Shown piece by piece: positions 35,614 through 45,696 of a stretch of 64,000 nt of DNA; position 1 is the stretch's first letter, and each line of letters begins with the position of its first letter. Source of the DNA: Marinobacter profundi (GTDB lineage: Bacteria; Pseudomonadota; Gammaproteobacteria; Pseudomonadales; Oleiphilaceae); contig NZ_KZ319377.1 of NCBI RefSeq assembly GCF_002744715.1, positions 1 to 64,000 of the forward strand, written 5' to 3'. The translations under genes and the position numbers were made by a program. The notes beneath the pieces are model-generated. The model was not told the origin of the DNA. It worked only from the letters and a program-made list of their open reading frames with translations, and searched no databases.

Positions 35614-38600
35614 ATGGGCAATCACCATGACAGTATCGCCCTCGACTGGGTTCGGGGAGAAATACAGGACACGCTGACTCAGGGCCAGCAGGCACTCGAA
35701 GCGTTCGTGGAGAACCGCGAGGATACCGCGCGCCTGCGCTTTTGCCTGAATTACCTCCATCAGGTCCACGGCACCTTGCAGATGGTGGAGCTGTACGGCG
35801 CCGCCTTGCTGACCGAGGAGATGGAAAAGCTCACCCAGGCAATCCTGAACGACTCCGTAGCCAGCATCGACGAAGCCGTCGAAGTGCTGATGGAATCCAT
35901 ACTCCAGCTGCCCCAGTACCTGGAACACCTGTCCAGCAGCCGGGATGACTTCCCCCTGGTGCTGCTGCCGCTGCTCAATAACCTGCGCGCCGCGCGGGGC
36001 GAATCGTTGCTGTCAGACACCGCGCTGTTCAAACCGGATCTGACCCGCGCCCGGATTGCCTCCAACCCCGTGGCGGTCCAGCACCTGCAGGACCCCAAGG
36101 TACTCGCCAATGTCCGCAAGCTGCGCCAGATGTTCCAGTTTGCCCTCGCCGGTATCATCCGCGAGGCAGATCTGCGCGCGCATTACGACTATCTGCAGAA
36201 GGTCATCCAGCGGCTGGTCAAACTCTGCCAGCAAAGCCCCCGGGGCGAACTCTGGCGAGCCGCCGGCGGCTTTGTCGAGACCCTGCAAAGCGGCGATAAC
36301 CCGCTCAATTCAGCCACCAAGTCGCTGCTGCGCAATCTTGACAGCGAGCTGCGCCGACTGATCGACGAGCGCGTCGACATCCTGCAGCAACCGGTTCCCG
36401 AGGCCCTGTTCAAGCACTTGCTGTACTACGTGGCACGGGCCCGCGAACTCGACACCCCGTGGGTCCGCGCGCTGCGCGAAGACTACCGGCTGGCGGAAGC
36501 CCTGCCCACCGACGATGACGTGGACGCCGCCCGCAGCCGGGTGGCCGGTCCGGGCCGTGAAGCGATCCACTCCGTGGTCAGCGCCCTCAACGAAGAGCTC
36601 GCCAAGCTGAAGGACCAGCTGGACCTGTTTGTCAGGGCCGCGATGCGTCAGAACGACGAGCTGGAAGAACTGCTGCCGGGCCTGCGCCAGATTGCCAATA
36701 CCCTTGCGGTCATCGGCCTGGGGATACCCCGCCGGGTGATCCTGGAGCAGATCGAGATTCTCGAACGCCTGGTCAATCAGGTGGAAAAAGTCGATGACGG
36801 CACGCTACTGGATATTGCCGGCGCACTGCTTTACGTCGAAGCCAGCCTGTCCGGCCTGGACAAGGACCGCCAGCAGGAAATTACCGACAAGGATTACGGC
36901 AATACGCCCAACCTCGGTGGCCAGGAACTCAGCGACGCCCATAGCGCGCTGCTGAGGGAATCCCGCAATTCCCTCGAGCAGGTCAAGACCGCGGTGGTGA
37001 ACTTTATCGCCTCGCAATGGGACCTGCGCGAGATTGAACACGTTCCGGAGCTCCTCCACAGCATCCGCGGTGGCCTGCAGCTGATCCCTCTGGAACGGGT
37101 TGCCGACATGCTGCAGTGTGCCGAGCGCTATGTCTCCGACGCCCTGCTGAGTGGCCGCCAGATCCCGGACTGGAAACAGCTCGACACCCTGGCCGACACC
37201 ATTACCAGCATCGAGTATTACCTCGAGCGGCTGAGCGATGGCATCGCCGATAACGACGCCATCCTCCACATTGCCGAAGACAGCCTGGCGATTCTCGGCT
37301 TTCCGGTCGGCGCCGAGCCGACCTGGCAGGCAGCAGTGGAAGCGGAAGAAACCGTTGCCGCTCAGGCCGAGCCAGAGACCGACACCACGGCGGCATCCCA
37401 CCATGAACTGGTGGATGACGAGATCCTCGAGATTTTTGTCGAGGAAGCCGGTGAGGTTCTCACCAGTATTCATGACTATTATCCCAGGCTGCGCCAGAAC
37501 CACGACGATCGCGAGGCTTTGACCGAAGTCCGCCGCGCCTTCCACACCCTCAAGGGCAGTGGCCGCATGGTGGGTGCCAGCAGTATCGGCGAACTGGCAT
37601 GGTCGGTGGAAAACCTGCTGAATCGGGTGATCGACCAGACCATTCGCCCCAACGATGAACTGTTCGCCCTGATTGATGACGTCAACCAGCGAATTCCCGG
37701 GCTGATCGAGGAATTCCGGAACGGCCATACCGAGGGTGATGTCGCGGCACTGATCGAGCGTGCCGAAGCCATGTCGACCACCCGCAAGGTTACCGACGTC
37801 GAAGCGGCACCGGAAACACCGGCGCTGGCCGAGGCTCCGGTCAGCGCGGCGGTCCCTGGTGGCAAGCCCGAACCGGTGGCTGCCGCGGACGACACCGACG
37901 ACCTGATTGATGACGAAATTCTCGATATCTTTATCGAGGAAGCCGGCGAAGTTCTCGACACCATCCGTGAATTCCTGCCGATGCTGGTGCGCCAGTTCGA
38001 TGATCGCTCGGCGCTGGCCGAAGTCCGTCGCGCCTTCCACACCCTCAAGGGCAGTGGCCGCATGGTGGGTGCATCCACCATTGGCGAACTGGCGTGGGCG
38101 GTGGAGAACATGCTCAACCGGGTCATCGACGGCAGTGTCTTCATGAATGACGACATCGCCGGCCTGCTGCAGGATGTCACCGGCGTATTGCCGGCGCTGG
38201 TGGAGGACTTCCGCGCCCGCCGCAACGCCTCGGTATCGACGGCGGAACTCGAAGCCCGTGCCACCAGCCTTGCCAACGGCGAAATACCGGACAGCGGCGA
38301 GCTGGCAGCGGCCGAGCTGGACGAGGCGGAGGACACCGAAAGTACCGCAGATGCCGCCAACGAAGAGCTGATTGACCAGGTGCTGCTCGACATTTTCGAG
38401 AGCGAAACCGAGACCCACCTGGAGACCCTGCGCGCGTTTCTCGGCAACGCCGCCGACAAGACCGCGGTGGCGTATACCGACCAGGTTTCCCGCGCACTGC
38501 ATACCCTCAAGGGCAGTGCCCATACCGCAGGTATCGAACCCATTGCGCGGGTTATCACGCCGCTGGAACGACTGGTCAAGGACAGCCGTGCGGCCAATCG

Positions 38601-41600
38601 CAAGGCCGACCGGGATGCCCTCGACCTGCTTGCCGACGGTTGCGACTTTATTGTCCGTGGCCTCGGCCAGATTCGCGAAAACCCGCAGGCTACCCTGGCG
38701 GGTACCGAAGAATACCTCGAGCGCCTCGACACAGTCTCGACGCGCACCCTGGGCAGCCAGGATGCCCTGGGTTCGGAAGAAGCCGCCGTTCAGGCGCAAC
38801 CGCAGCTGGTTGCCCTGTTCCTCAATGAGGGACTGGACATCCTGCTGGATGCCGACAGCATTCTCGATACCTGGATCCGCGAACCGGACCAGACTGCAGC
38901 GGTCGAAACCCTCGGTCGCGAACTGCAGCAACTCTCCGGCGGGGCCCGCCAGGCCGGCCTGACGGACGTTGCCGAGCTGGCGGAGCTGCTCAGCGAGATC
39001 TATGGCTATACCCGGACCTCGGCGATCACTCCCGGCGCGGACTTTTTCCGGGTGGCGCGGGCAGCGCACGAGCTCCTGATCAACATGATGGATCAGGTCG
39101 CGGCCGGGCTGGCCACCGTTACCGACGAGGACCTGCTGGAAGAGTTACGGCAGCTGCGCGACCTGCGCGATCTCATCGACGATCCTGCCAGTGAGGCACC
39201 GCAAGCCACTGAGGCAGCCGCCGAACCGGTCGCGGCCGTGCACACGGAGCCGGCAGACGAAGCCCTGCCACCGCTGCCACAAACCGACGAGGAAGCGGAA
39301 CAGGAGCTGGCCGATATTTTCCTGGAGGAAGCCCGGGATCTGATCGACAGCACTGCAGAGACCCTCCACCAGTGGGCGACCGACAACGGCAACACCGAGT
39401 TACTGCGCCTGCTGCAGCGCGACCTGCACACCCTCAAGGGTGGTGCACGCCTGGCCGCCATCGAGCCGGTGGGTGATCTGGCCCACGAACTGGAAACCCT
39501 GTTTGAAGGCGTTACCGAGCAACAACTGGCCATCAACGACCAGCTCGCCGATCTGCTGTTCCGTTGTCACGACCGGCTTGCCAGCATGGTTGACGCCCTG
39601 GGGCAGGCCGAGTCACCGCGCCCCGCGCCCGACCTGATCAGCGAGATCCGCGGATACGTCGACCAAGCCAGTGCCGCGCGCCAGGTGACCAGCGTCAGCG
39701 AACCGGACACCCCGGCTGAGACGGCCCCACAAGTGGCGGCCGGCACCGAGCAGCCATCCGTCAGCAGCGAGGAGTTTTCCGACCTGGACCCGGAACTGGC
39801 GGAGATTTTCCTCGAAGAGGCCGGCGAGATCATCAACACCACCGCCGAACAGCTCCACCGCTGGCAGGCCCAACCGGCCCAGCCGGAGCTGGTCAAGGAG
39901 CTGCAGCGGGAACTGCACACCCTCAAAGGGGGTGCGCGGATGGCAGCCATTGCGCCGATCGCCGATATCGCCCACGAAATGGAAACCCTGTTCGAGCGGA
40001 TTGCCGAGGGTCGCATCGCCGCGACCCGGGCGCGAACCGAACTGGCGTTGAAAGCCCACGACCAGCTAGCCTCGCTGGTGGAAGCCATCGCTGAGCAGGG
40101 TACCTGCGAGGCCGCCCCGCAACTGGTGGCGGAACTGCAGGCCGCCGGCAGCGACACCGAGACTGCCGAGGCAACACCGGTGGCAGCTCACCAGCCCGCG
40201 GAGCAAGACACCACCGCCGAGGAAACCATCGAGCTGAGCCTGCCGGAAGACGCCGCCGTGGCGGCGGAATCCGACGCCGGGGTCAATGCCTTTGCCGGAC
40301 TGGATCCGGAGCTGGTGGGCATCTTCCTCGAAGAAGCCTATGACCTGATCAACTCCACTGCCAGTGCACTGCACACCTGGAGTGAAGATCCCGATAACCG
40401 CCAGGTGGCCGCCGAATTGCAGCGGGATGTCCACACCCTCAAGGGCGGTGCCCGGATGGCCGGGGTTGCCCCCATCGGCGACCTGACCCACGTGCTGGAA
40501 GACCTGTTCGAGAAAGTGGCCGAAGGCCAGCTGCAGGCCACACCGGAAATGAACGACCTGCTGTTTGCCTGTCACGACCGGCTGGCGCTGATGGTGGAAC
40601 AGGTGGCCACCCAGAAGCCCTGCCCTGACGCGCATGAACTGATCGGCCGCGTCCAGGCCATCCTCGCTGGCCACCCCGCAGGCCAGGACCAACCGGCTGA
40701 GGAAAGCCCCCACGACGCCGGGTTGATCACGCTGTTCGAACCCGAGGAGCAAGGCGAGGATTGGCTAAGCCCTGAGCTGCCGCAGACCAGCGATGACGAC
40801 CTGGCCGGCATCTTCCTGGACGAAGGCCGGGAGATCCATGCCGCGCTGACCGAGGCCCTTGCGCAGTGGCGGGATGATCCCGCCGAGCTGATTGGCGTTA
40901 CCCAGTTACAGCAGGAGCTGCACACCCTGCGGGGCGGCGCCCTGCTGGCGGATATCGACCCGGTGGCGGAACTTGCCGAAGCCTGGTCCGATGCCCTGGA
41001 GCCGCTGGTCGCCGGAGGCAATAACCAGCAAGCCGCGCTCGCCCTCAGCGAACGGGCACTGGGCGCCCTCGACCAGATGCTGAACACCCTGGAAGACGGC
41101 GGCAAGGCCGCACCGGACCAGGAGCTGATCGACGCACTGCGGAGCCTGCCGGTCACCGTTACTTCGCAAACCGATGCTGACACCGGAGACAGCGGCGCAA
41201 CCGCTGGCGCCGAACCGGTCGATGCTGAAGTCATCGAGATCTTCCTGGAAGAAGCCGGCGAAATTCTCGACCAGCTGGAGCAGCTGTTCGCCGACTGGCG
41301 CAAAGAGCCGGGTAACGCCCATTTCAACCGGGAGGCCCAGCGTGCCCTGCATACCCTGAAGGGTGGTGCGCGACTGGCCCAGCAGCGTGACCTGGGCGAT
41401 GCCGCCCACGGCCTCGAGACCCGATTGATCGACCTGGGGGGTAATAGCCCGCAGGAAAGCGACTGGCAGGCCATTACTGCGGATCATGACAGTATTGTCG
41501 CCCTGGTGGCCGAACTGCGCCATCGACTTACCGGTAACGGGACCCCCGTCCCCCAGCCAGCCTCCGAGGCGGAGCTCCCGGACGCCCTCCGGGCAGAACC

Positions 41601-43584
41601 CGACGAGCCAGCCACGGAAGCCCCGGTAAACGAACCCGCACCGGCGGAACCGGCCCCGCTTGCCCGGGCCGCCGAACCGGCCACCCCGGCCCCAGCCAAG
41701 GCGCCGGCCAAAACACCGCGGCGGAAGCCTGCCGACGCCGGACGCGCAGCTCAGGAGACCATCCGGGTATCAGCGCCGCTGCTGGATGAACTGGTCAACC
41801 TGGCGGGTGAAACCAGTATTACCCGGGGCCGCCTCGAACAGCAGACCAGCGACTTCACCCGCACCCTCGACGAGATGGCTGCGACCATCGAGCGTCTGCG
41901 TGAGCAGCTGCGGCGGATGGACATCGAGACCGAAACCCAGATCCTGTTCCGTACCGAGAAGGAGCACGGACCGGATTACGGCGAAGACTTCGACCCGCTG
42001 GAGATGGACCGCTACTCATCAATCCAGCAGCTGTCACGGGCACTGACCGAATCCTCCTCGGACCTTGCCGACCTGCGGGAAACCATGGCCGACCGGCTAA
42101 GGGATACCGAGACCCTGCTGGTGCAGCAGTCGCGGATCAATACCGAATTGCAGGAAGGTCTGATGAAGACCCGGATGATCCCCTTTGCCTCGATGGTACC
42201 GAGGCTGCGGCGGATCGTGCGGCAGATCAGTGGCGAGCTGGCCAAAAAGGTGGAGTTCGACGTCCGTAACCCGGAAGGGGAGATGGACCGCAACATCCTC
42301 GAGCGGATGGTCGCGCCCCTTGAGCACATGCTGCGTAACGCCCTCGACCACGGCATCGAAACCCCCGCAGAGCGGACCCGGGTCGGCAAACCCGAGACCG
42401 GGGAAATCACCCTGTCACTGACCCGTGAGGGCGGTGACGTGGTGCTGCGCATGATCGATGACGGTGCCGGCATTCCGATCCGGGTCATTCGTGACAAGGC
42501 CATTCGTCAGGGCATGATGCGTGCCGATGAAACCCTGAGTGACCGTGAGATCCTCCAGTTTATCCTGCAACCGGGCTTCTCCACCGCACAGCAGGTGACC
42601 CAGATTTCCGGACGCGGCGTGGGCATGGATGTGGTCGCCAGCGAGATCAAGCAACTTGGCGGCAGCCTCGACATCGACTCACGCCTCGGGGAAGGCACCA
42701 CCTTCACGGTACGCCTGCCCTTCACCGTGTCGGTCAACCGGGCCCTGATGGTGACCTCCGGCGAGGATTTCTATGCCATCCCGCTGAACACCATCGAAGG
42801 TATCGTGCGGGTCAGTACCTGGGAACTCGAGGAGTATTACAAGCCGGACGCGCCGCTCTATGAGTACGCCGGCCAGCAATACCGCCTGCAGTATCTCGGC
42901 AGCCTGCTGCACAGCGAACACCAGCCCAAGCTGCAGGGCCAGGCGCTGCCCTTGCCGGTTATCCTGGTCCGCGGTGCCGAACAGCCCATGGCGCTGCAGG
43001 TGGACAGCCTGATCGGCAGTCGGGAAATCGTGGTGAAATCCCTCGGCCCGCAGTTCAGTTCGGTGCGGGGCGTTTCCGGTGCCACCATTCTCGGTGACGG
43101 CAACGTGGTGGTCATCCTTGACCTGCCGGCGATGATCCGCTCCGACATCCTGTCGGAACGCCAGCGTATCGCCGCCATGAACAAGGCGCAGGAAGCGTAC
43201 CGCCGCGAGGAACGGCCGACCATCGTGATGGTGGTGGACGACTCGGTGACGGTGCGCAAGGTTACCTCCCGCCTGCTGGAGCGCAATGGCATGGAGGTGG
43301 TGACTGCGAAGGACGGCCTCGATGCGGTTGCCCAGCTGCAGGACCACAAGCCGGACATTATCCTGCTGGATATCGAGATGCCGCGCATGGACGGCTTCGA
43401 GGTCGCAAGCTTTGTGCGGCACGACGACAGCCTGCGCAATACTCCTATCTGTATGATCACCTCGCGGACCGGCCAGAAACACCGCGACCGGGCCCTCGCC
43501 CTGGGCGTCAACGAGTACCTCGGCAAACCCTTCCAGGAAACCGAGCTGCTTGAGACGATTACACGGTTGACCGGTAACGACTGA
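35614..43584 (+). CDS. chpA: Hybrid chemosensory histidine kinase ChpA with eleven Hpt-like modules
   Basis: About 2656 residues from the ATG at 35614 (GGAGTGGTT upstream); the frame starts at 35572 but that lies inside pilK. I count eleven Hpt-like helices. Those with His in the phosphotransfer position are His49, 482, 644, 809, 963, 1272, 1435, 1607, 1770 and 1913. The sixth has Gln1105 instead. The first two are degenerate (HQVHGTLQM, HSIRGGLQL); the others read HTLKGSGRM or HTLKGGARx, with HTLRGGALL at 1770. Long acidic Ala/Pro linkers separate them. A CheA-like dimerization region, HATPase (N-box Asn2242, DDGAGIP, GRGVGMD), CheW domain and C-terminal receiver (phosphoacceptor Asp2586) follow. 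Pseudomonas ChpA is described with eight modules and about 2470 residues, so this is expanded. Confidence 0.96.
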   Translation: MGNHHDSIALDWVRGEIQDTLTQGQQALEAFVENREDTARLRFCLNYLHQVHGTLQMVELYGAALLTEEMEKLTQAILNDSVASIDEAVEVLMESILQLPQYLEHLSSSRDDFPLVLLPLLNNLRAARGESLLSDTALFKPDLTRARIASNPVAVQHLQDPKVLANVRKLRQMFQFALAGIIREADLRAHYDYLQKVIQRLVKLCQQSPRGELWRAAGGFVETLQSGDNPLNSATKSLLRNLDSELRRLIDERVDILQQPVPEALFKHLLYYVARARELDTPWVRALREDYRLAEALPTDDDVDAARSRVAGPGREAIHSVVSALNEELAKLKDQLDLFVRAAMRQNDELEELLPGLRQIANTLAVIGLGIPRRVILEQIEILERLVNQVEKVDDGTLLDIAGALLYVEASLSGLDKDRQQEITDKDYGNTPNLGGQELSDAHSALLRESRNSLEQVKTAVVNFIASQWDLREIEHVPELLHSIRGGLQLIPLERVADMLQCAERYVSDALLSGRQIPDWKQLDTLADTITSIEYYLERLSDGIADNDAILHIAEDSLAILGFPVGAEPTWQAAVEAEETVAAQAEPETDTTAASHHELVDDEILEIFVEEAGEVLTSIHDYYPRLRQNHDDREALTEVRRAFHTLKGSGRMVGASSIGELAWSVENLLNRVIDQTIRPNDELFALIDDVNQRIPGLIEEFRNGHTEGDVAALIERAEAMSTTRKVTDVEAAPETPALAEAPVSAAVPGGKPEPVAAADDTDDLIDDEILDIFIEEAGEVLDTIREFLPMLVRQFDDRSALAEVRRAFHTLKGSGRMVGASTIGELAWAVENMLNRVIDGSVFMNDDIAGLLQDVTGVLPALVEDFRARRNASVSTAELEARATSLANGEIPDSGELAAAELDEAEDTESTADAANEELIDQVLLDIFESETETHLETLRAFLGNAADKTAVAYTDQVSRALHTLKGSAHTAGIEPIARVITPLERLVKDSRAANRKADRDALDLLADGCDFIVRGLGQIRENPQATLAGTEEYLERLDTVSTRTLGSQDALGSEEAAVQAQPQLVALFLNEGLDILLDADSILDTWIREPDQTAAVETLGRELQQLSGGARQAGLTDVAELAELLSEIYGYTRTSAITPGADFFRVARAAHELLINMMDQVAAGLATVTDEDLLEELRQLRDLRDLIDDPASEAPQATEAAAEPVAAVHTEPADEALPPLPQTDEEAEQELADIFLEEARDLIDSTAETLHQWATDNGNTELLRLLQRDLHTLKGGARLAAIEPVGDLAHELETLFEGVTEQQLAINDQLADLLFRCHDRLASMVDALGQAESPRPAPDLISEIRGYVDQASAARQVTSVSEPDTPAETAPQVAAGTEQPSVSSEEFSDLDPELAEIFLEEAGEIINTTAEQLHRWQAQPAQPELVKELQRELHTLKGGARMAAIAPIADIAHEMETLFERIAEGRIAATRARTELALKAHDQLASLVEAIAEQGTCEAAPQLVAELQAAGSDTETAEATPVAAHQPAEQDTTAEETIELSLPEDAAVAAESDAGVNAFAGLDPELVGIFLEEAYDLINSTASALHTWSEDPDNRQVAAELQRDVHTLKGGARMAGVAPIGDLTHVLEDLFEKVAEGQLQATPEMNDLLFACHDRLALMVEQVATQKPCPDAHELIGRVQAILAGHPAGQDQPAEESPHDAGLITLFEPEEQGEDWLSPELPQTSDDDLAGIFLDEGREIHAALTEALAQWRDDPAELIGVTQLQQELHTLRGGALLADIDPVAELAEAWSDALEPLVAGGNNQQAALALSERALGALDQMLNTLEDGGKAAPDQELIDALRSLPVTVTSQTDADTGDSGATAGAEPVDAEVIEIFLEEAGEILDQLEQLFADWRKEPGNAHFNREAQRALHTLKGGARLAQQRDLGDAAHGLETRLIDLGGNSPQESDWQAITADHDSIVALVAELRHRLTGNGTPVPQPASEAELPDALRAEPDEPATEAPVNEPAPAEPAPLARAAEPATPAPAKAPAKTPRRKPADAGRAAQETIRVSAPLLDELVNLAGETSITRGRLEQQTSDFTRTLDEMAATIERLREQLRRMDIETETQILFRTEKEHGPDYGEDFDPLEMDRYSSIQQLSRALTESSSDLADLRETMADRLRDTETLLVQQSRINTELQEGLMKTRMIPFASMVPRLRRIVRQISGELAKKVEFDVRNPEGEMDRNILERMVAPLEHMLRNALDHGIETPAERTRVGKPETGEITLSLTREGGDVVLRMIDDGAGIPIRVIRDKAIRQGMMRADETLSDREILQFILQPGFSTAQQVTQISGRGVGMDVVASEIKQLGGSLDIDSRLGEGTTFTVRLPFTVSVNRALMVTSGEDFYAIPLNTIEGIVRVSTWELEEYYKPDAPLYEYAGQQYRLQYLGSLLHSEHQPKLQGQALPLPVILVRGAEQPMALQVDSLIGSREIVVKSLGPQFSSVRGVSGATILGDGNVVVILDLPAMIRSDILSERQRIAAMNKAQEAYRREERPTIVMVVDDSVTVRKVTSRLLERNGMEVVTAKDGLDAVAQLQDHKPDIILLDIEMPRMDGFEVASFVRHDDSLRNTPICMITSRTGQKHRDRALALGVNEYLGKPFQETELLETITRLTGND

Positions 43585-44639
43585 TGGCCGCCCCGGCAGG
43601 CCGGCCCGCAGTCGGGATAGTGTCAGACAACGTCCTGCAGCGGCACCGGCTGCAGGAGGCGGCGACACGATTCGGCCTCGCCGCCTGCTTTTGCGGCGAC
43701 CCGCAGCGCCTGCTGGATTATCCGCGAATTCCCGAGGCCAGCCTGTGGCTGGTCACCCTGGAAGACGAAGCGGATCATCCGACGCTGTTCGATTACCTGC
43801 TGGAGCAGTCTGCCGCGCCGGTGCTGTTTGGGGTCGATACCGCACCACGGAGCGGCAGCACCGACTACTCCCGCTGGGAGCGGCGGTTGCTGAACAAGCT
43901 GGAACAGCAACTGGGGCCGTTGGAGCAGCTCGACTCCGCGGACACTCTGGAGCAGCTTGCCGGAGTCACTGACGACACCCCTGCAACCGATCCCCGGTTG
44001 CCCGCCTGGGTGACGCCCGCTGACCCGGACAAGCCCGCGAAAGAGGTGTGGATACTGGGAGCCTCGCTGGGCGGCCCCGCCGCCGTCAAGGCGTTTCTCG
44101 ATCACCTCCCGGCCGGATTGCCGGTCGGTTTTATCTATGCCCAGCACATCGACGGCAACTTCACCGAGGTACTGACCCGGGTGCTGGGGCGGCATGCCCA
44201 TTACCGGCTGCGTCAGGCCGAAGCCGGCCACAAGGTCCACCACGGTGAAGTGGTCCTGATGCCGGTGGAGCACGAGTGGATTCTTGATCACAACGGTCGG
44301 CTGCAGGAAAAGCAGACGCCCTGGCCGGGACCCTATGGCCCGTCCATTGACCAGGTGCTGCTGAATGTGGCGGACCATTATGGTCATCACTGTCATGCTA
44401 TCCTGTTCTCCGGCATGGGCAACGACGGTGCCATTGCCGCACCGCTGCTGAAGGCCTACGGCAGCCGGATCTGGGTACAGGAAAGCACCAGCTGTGGTAA
44501 CAGCTCCATGCCGGATTCGGTGGCCGAAACCGGCTGTACCAGTTTTACCGGTACGCCAGAACAGCTGGCCCGGGAACTTGTCAAAACGATTGAGGCGTCC
44601 TGTCTGCTGCAACGGCGCAGCCAGCGGGATTCTGTCTGA
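43584..44639 (+). CDS. chpB: CheB-type methylesterase ChpB
   Basis: A 351-residue protein whose C-terminal half is a methylesterase: catalytic Ser in GASLGGPAAVK, His in AQHIDGNF and Asp in GMGNDGAIAA. The N-terminal 130 residues look like a receiver fold lacking the phosphoacceptor Asp (LWLVTLEDE), so it is probably not switched by phosphorylation. It demethylates PilJ against PilK. The ATG overlaps the chpA stop (TGATG). Confidence 0.93.
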   Translation: MAAPAGRPAVGIVSDNVLQRHRLQEAATRFGLAACFCGDPQRLLDYPRIPEASLWLVTLEDEADHPTLFDYLLEQSAAPVLFGVDTAPRSGSTDYSRWERRLLNKLEQQLGPLEQLDSADTLEQLAGVTDDTPATDPRLPAWVTPADPDKPAKEVWILGASLGGPAAVKAFLDHLPAGLPVGFIYAQHIDGNFTEVLTRVLGRHAHYRLRQAEAGHKVHHGEVVLMPVEHEWILDHNGRLQEKQTPWPGPYGPSIDQVLLNVADHYGHHCHAILFSGMGNDGAIAAPLLKAYGSRIWVQESTSCGNSSMPDSVAETGCTSFTGTPEQLARELVKTIEASCLLQRRSQRDSV

Positions 44640-44649
44640 GGAACGCAAG

Positions 44650-45111
44650 ATGAATGACAACCGCCAAGTACTTCCCTGTGTGCTGATCCCCATGGCGGGC
44701 CGGCAACTGCTGCTGCCCAACGTGTCGATTGCCGAGATTGTCGACTATGGCGCAACCACCCCCAAGGACAACGGGCCGGCCTGGTTGCTGGGCGAGCTCA
44801 ACTGGCGCGGCCTCAATCTGCCGGTGGTGTCCTACGACGCGGCTAACGGCGGTGAACGCTCGGACGCCGGTGACGGCCGCGGCCGCATTGCAGTCCTCAA
44901 CACCATTGGCAGTCATCACAACCAGCTGCCATTCCTCGCACTTGTCACCCGGGGCATCCCAAGCCAGACCCGCGTCGAGCAGTCCCAGCTTCACCCGCTG
45001 GAAGGTGACACCGGGCCCGCCGACCTGATGAAAGTGGACCTCAATGGTGAGGAAGCCTTCATTCCGAACCTGGAATACCTCGAGGACCTCGCCAGCAGCC
45101 ACCACGGCTAA
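44650..45111 (+). CDS. chpC: CheW-like protein ChpC
   Basis: A 153-residue CheW-domain protein (CVLIPMAGRQLLLPNVSIAEIVDYG, WLLGELNWRGLNLPVVSYD). In Pseudomonas ChpC is a second, non-essential adaptor that may link other receptors to ChpA. I start at the ATG at 44650 behind TGAGGAACGCAAG. It ends the pil-chp operon; the chpD/E genes of Pseudomonas are not present. Confidence 0.9.
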   Translation: MNDNRQVLPCVLIPMAGRQLLLPNVSIAEIVDYGATTPKDNGPAWLLGELNWRGLNLPVVSYDAANGGERSDAGDGRGRIAVLNTIGSHHNQLPFLALVTRGIPSQTRVEQSQLHPLEGDTGPADLMKVDLNGEEAFIPNLEYLEDLASSHHG

Positions 45112-45146
45112 CCGGTCAGCCCGATGAATGGCAGCAGGCGGGACCG

Positions 45147-45175
45147 GTGACGGTCACCAAGGTGAATGTTATAAT
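45147..45175 (+). promoter_or_regulatory. Promoter of zur-znuCB with possible Zur site
   Basis: A -35 GTGACG at 45147-45152, exactly 17 bp, then a perfect -10 TATAAT at 45170-45175. The -10 lies within AATGTTATAATGTTTC, where TGTTATA matches one half of the Zur box; the other half is poorly kept. A GGTGAA/TTCACC pair also brackets it. Zinc-dependent autorepression is plausible but not proved. Confidence 0.6.
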
Positions 45176-45204
45176 GTTTCAAATTTTCACCGGATGTCGC
45201 TGCC

Positions 45205-45696
45205 ATGGCCAATGCCGCGCTGCCTTATCGCCCCCACAACCACGCGACCTGTGTCAGCCAGGCGCTGGATGACGCCAGGGTTATCTGCAAGGCAAACAAT
45301 GCCCGTCTGACACCGGTCCGGGAACGGGTGCTGGAACTGATCTGGCAATCCCACAAGCCACTGGGTGCCTACGATGTCCTTGCCGCGCTGGCCGAGGACG
45401 GTCACAACGCGGCACCGCCGACCGTTTACCGGGCCCTCGACTTCCTGCTCGCTAACGGCCTGGTCCACCGCATCGCATCGCTGAACGCCTTTGTCGGCTG
45501 CGCCCATGCTGGCCAGCACCATAACGGCATGTTCCTGATCTGCCGTCATTGCCACAATGTCCTCGAACTGACCGCACCCACGGTTGCCAGCGCGGTGGCG
45601 GCGGCGGCCGCCGCCGAGCACTTTGTTCCGGAAGACACCACCATCGAGATTGCCGGCCGCTGCCCCAATTGTCGCCAGGATGCCGACAATGACTGA
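45205..45696 (+). CDS. zur: Zinc uptake regulator Zur (Fur family)
   Basis: A 163-residue Fur-family repressor. The winged-helix part (ARLTPVRERVLELIWQSHKPLGAYDVL, APPTVYRALDFLLANGLVHRI) is followed by the metal domain with ASLNAFVGCAHAGQHHNGMFLICRHCHNVLEL and a terminal CPNC. The Cys pairs form the structural zinc site and the His/Cys cluster the sensing site. It overlaps znuC by 8 bp and presumably represses this operon when zinc is plentiful. Confidence 0.93.
   Translation: MANAALPYRPHNHATCVSQALDDARVICKANNARLTPVRERVLELIWQSHKPLGAYDVLAALAEDGHNAAPPTVYRALDFLLANGLVHRIASLNAFVGCAHAGQHHNGMFLICRHCHNVLELTAPTVASAVAAAAAAEHFVPEDTTIEIAGRCPNCRQDADND

Noticed and set aside
36805..39069. A 754-codon minus-strand frame inside chpA
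   Set aside because: Antisense to the Hpt repeats; the repetition in this frame only mirrors the repeated ChpA modules.
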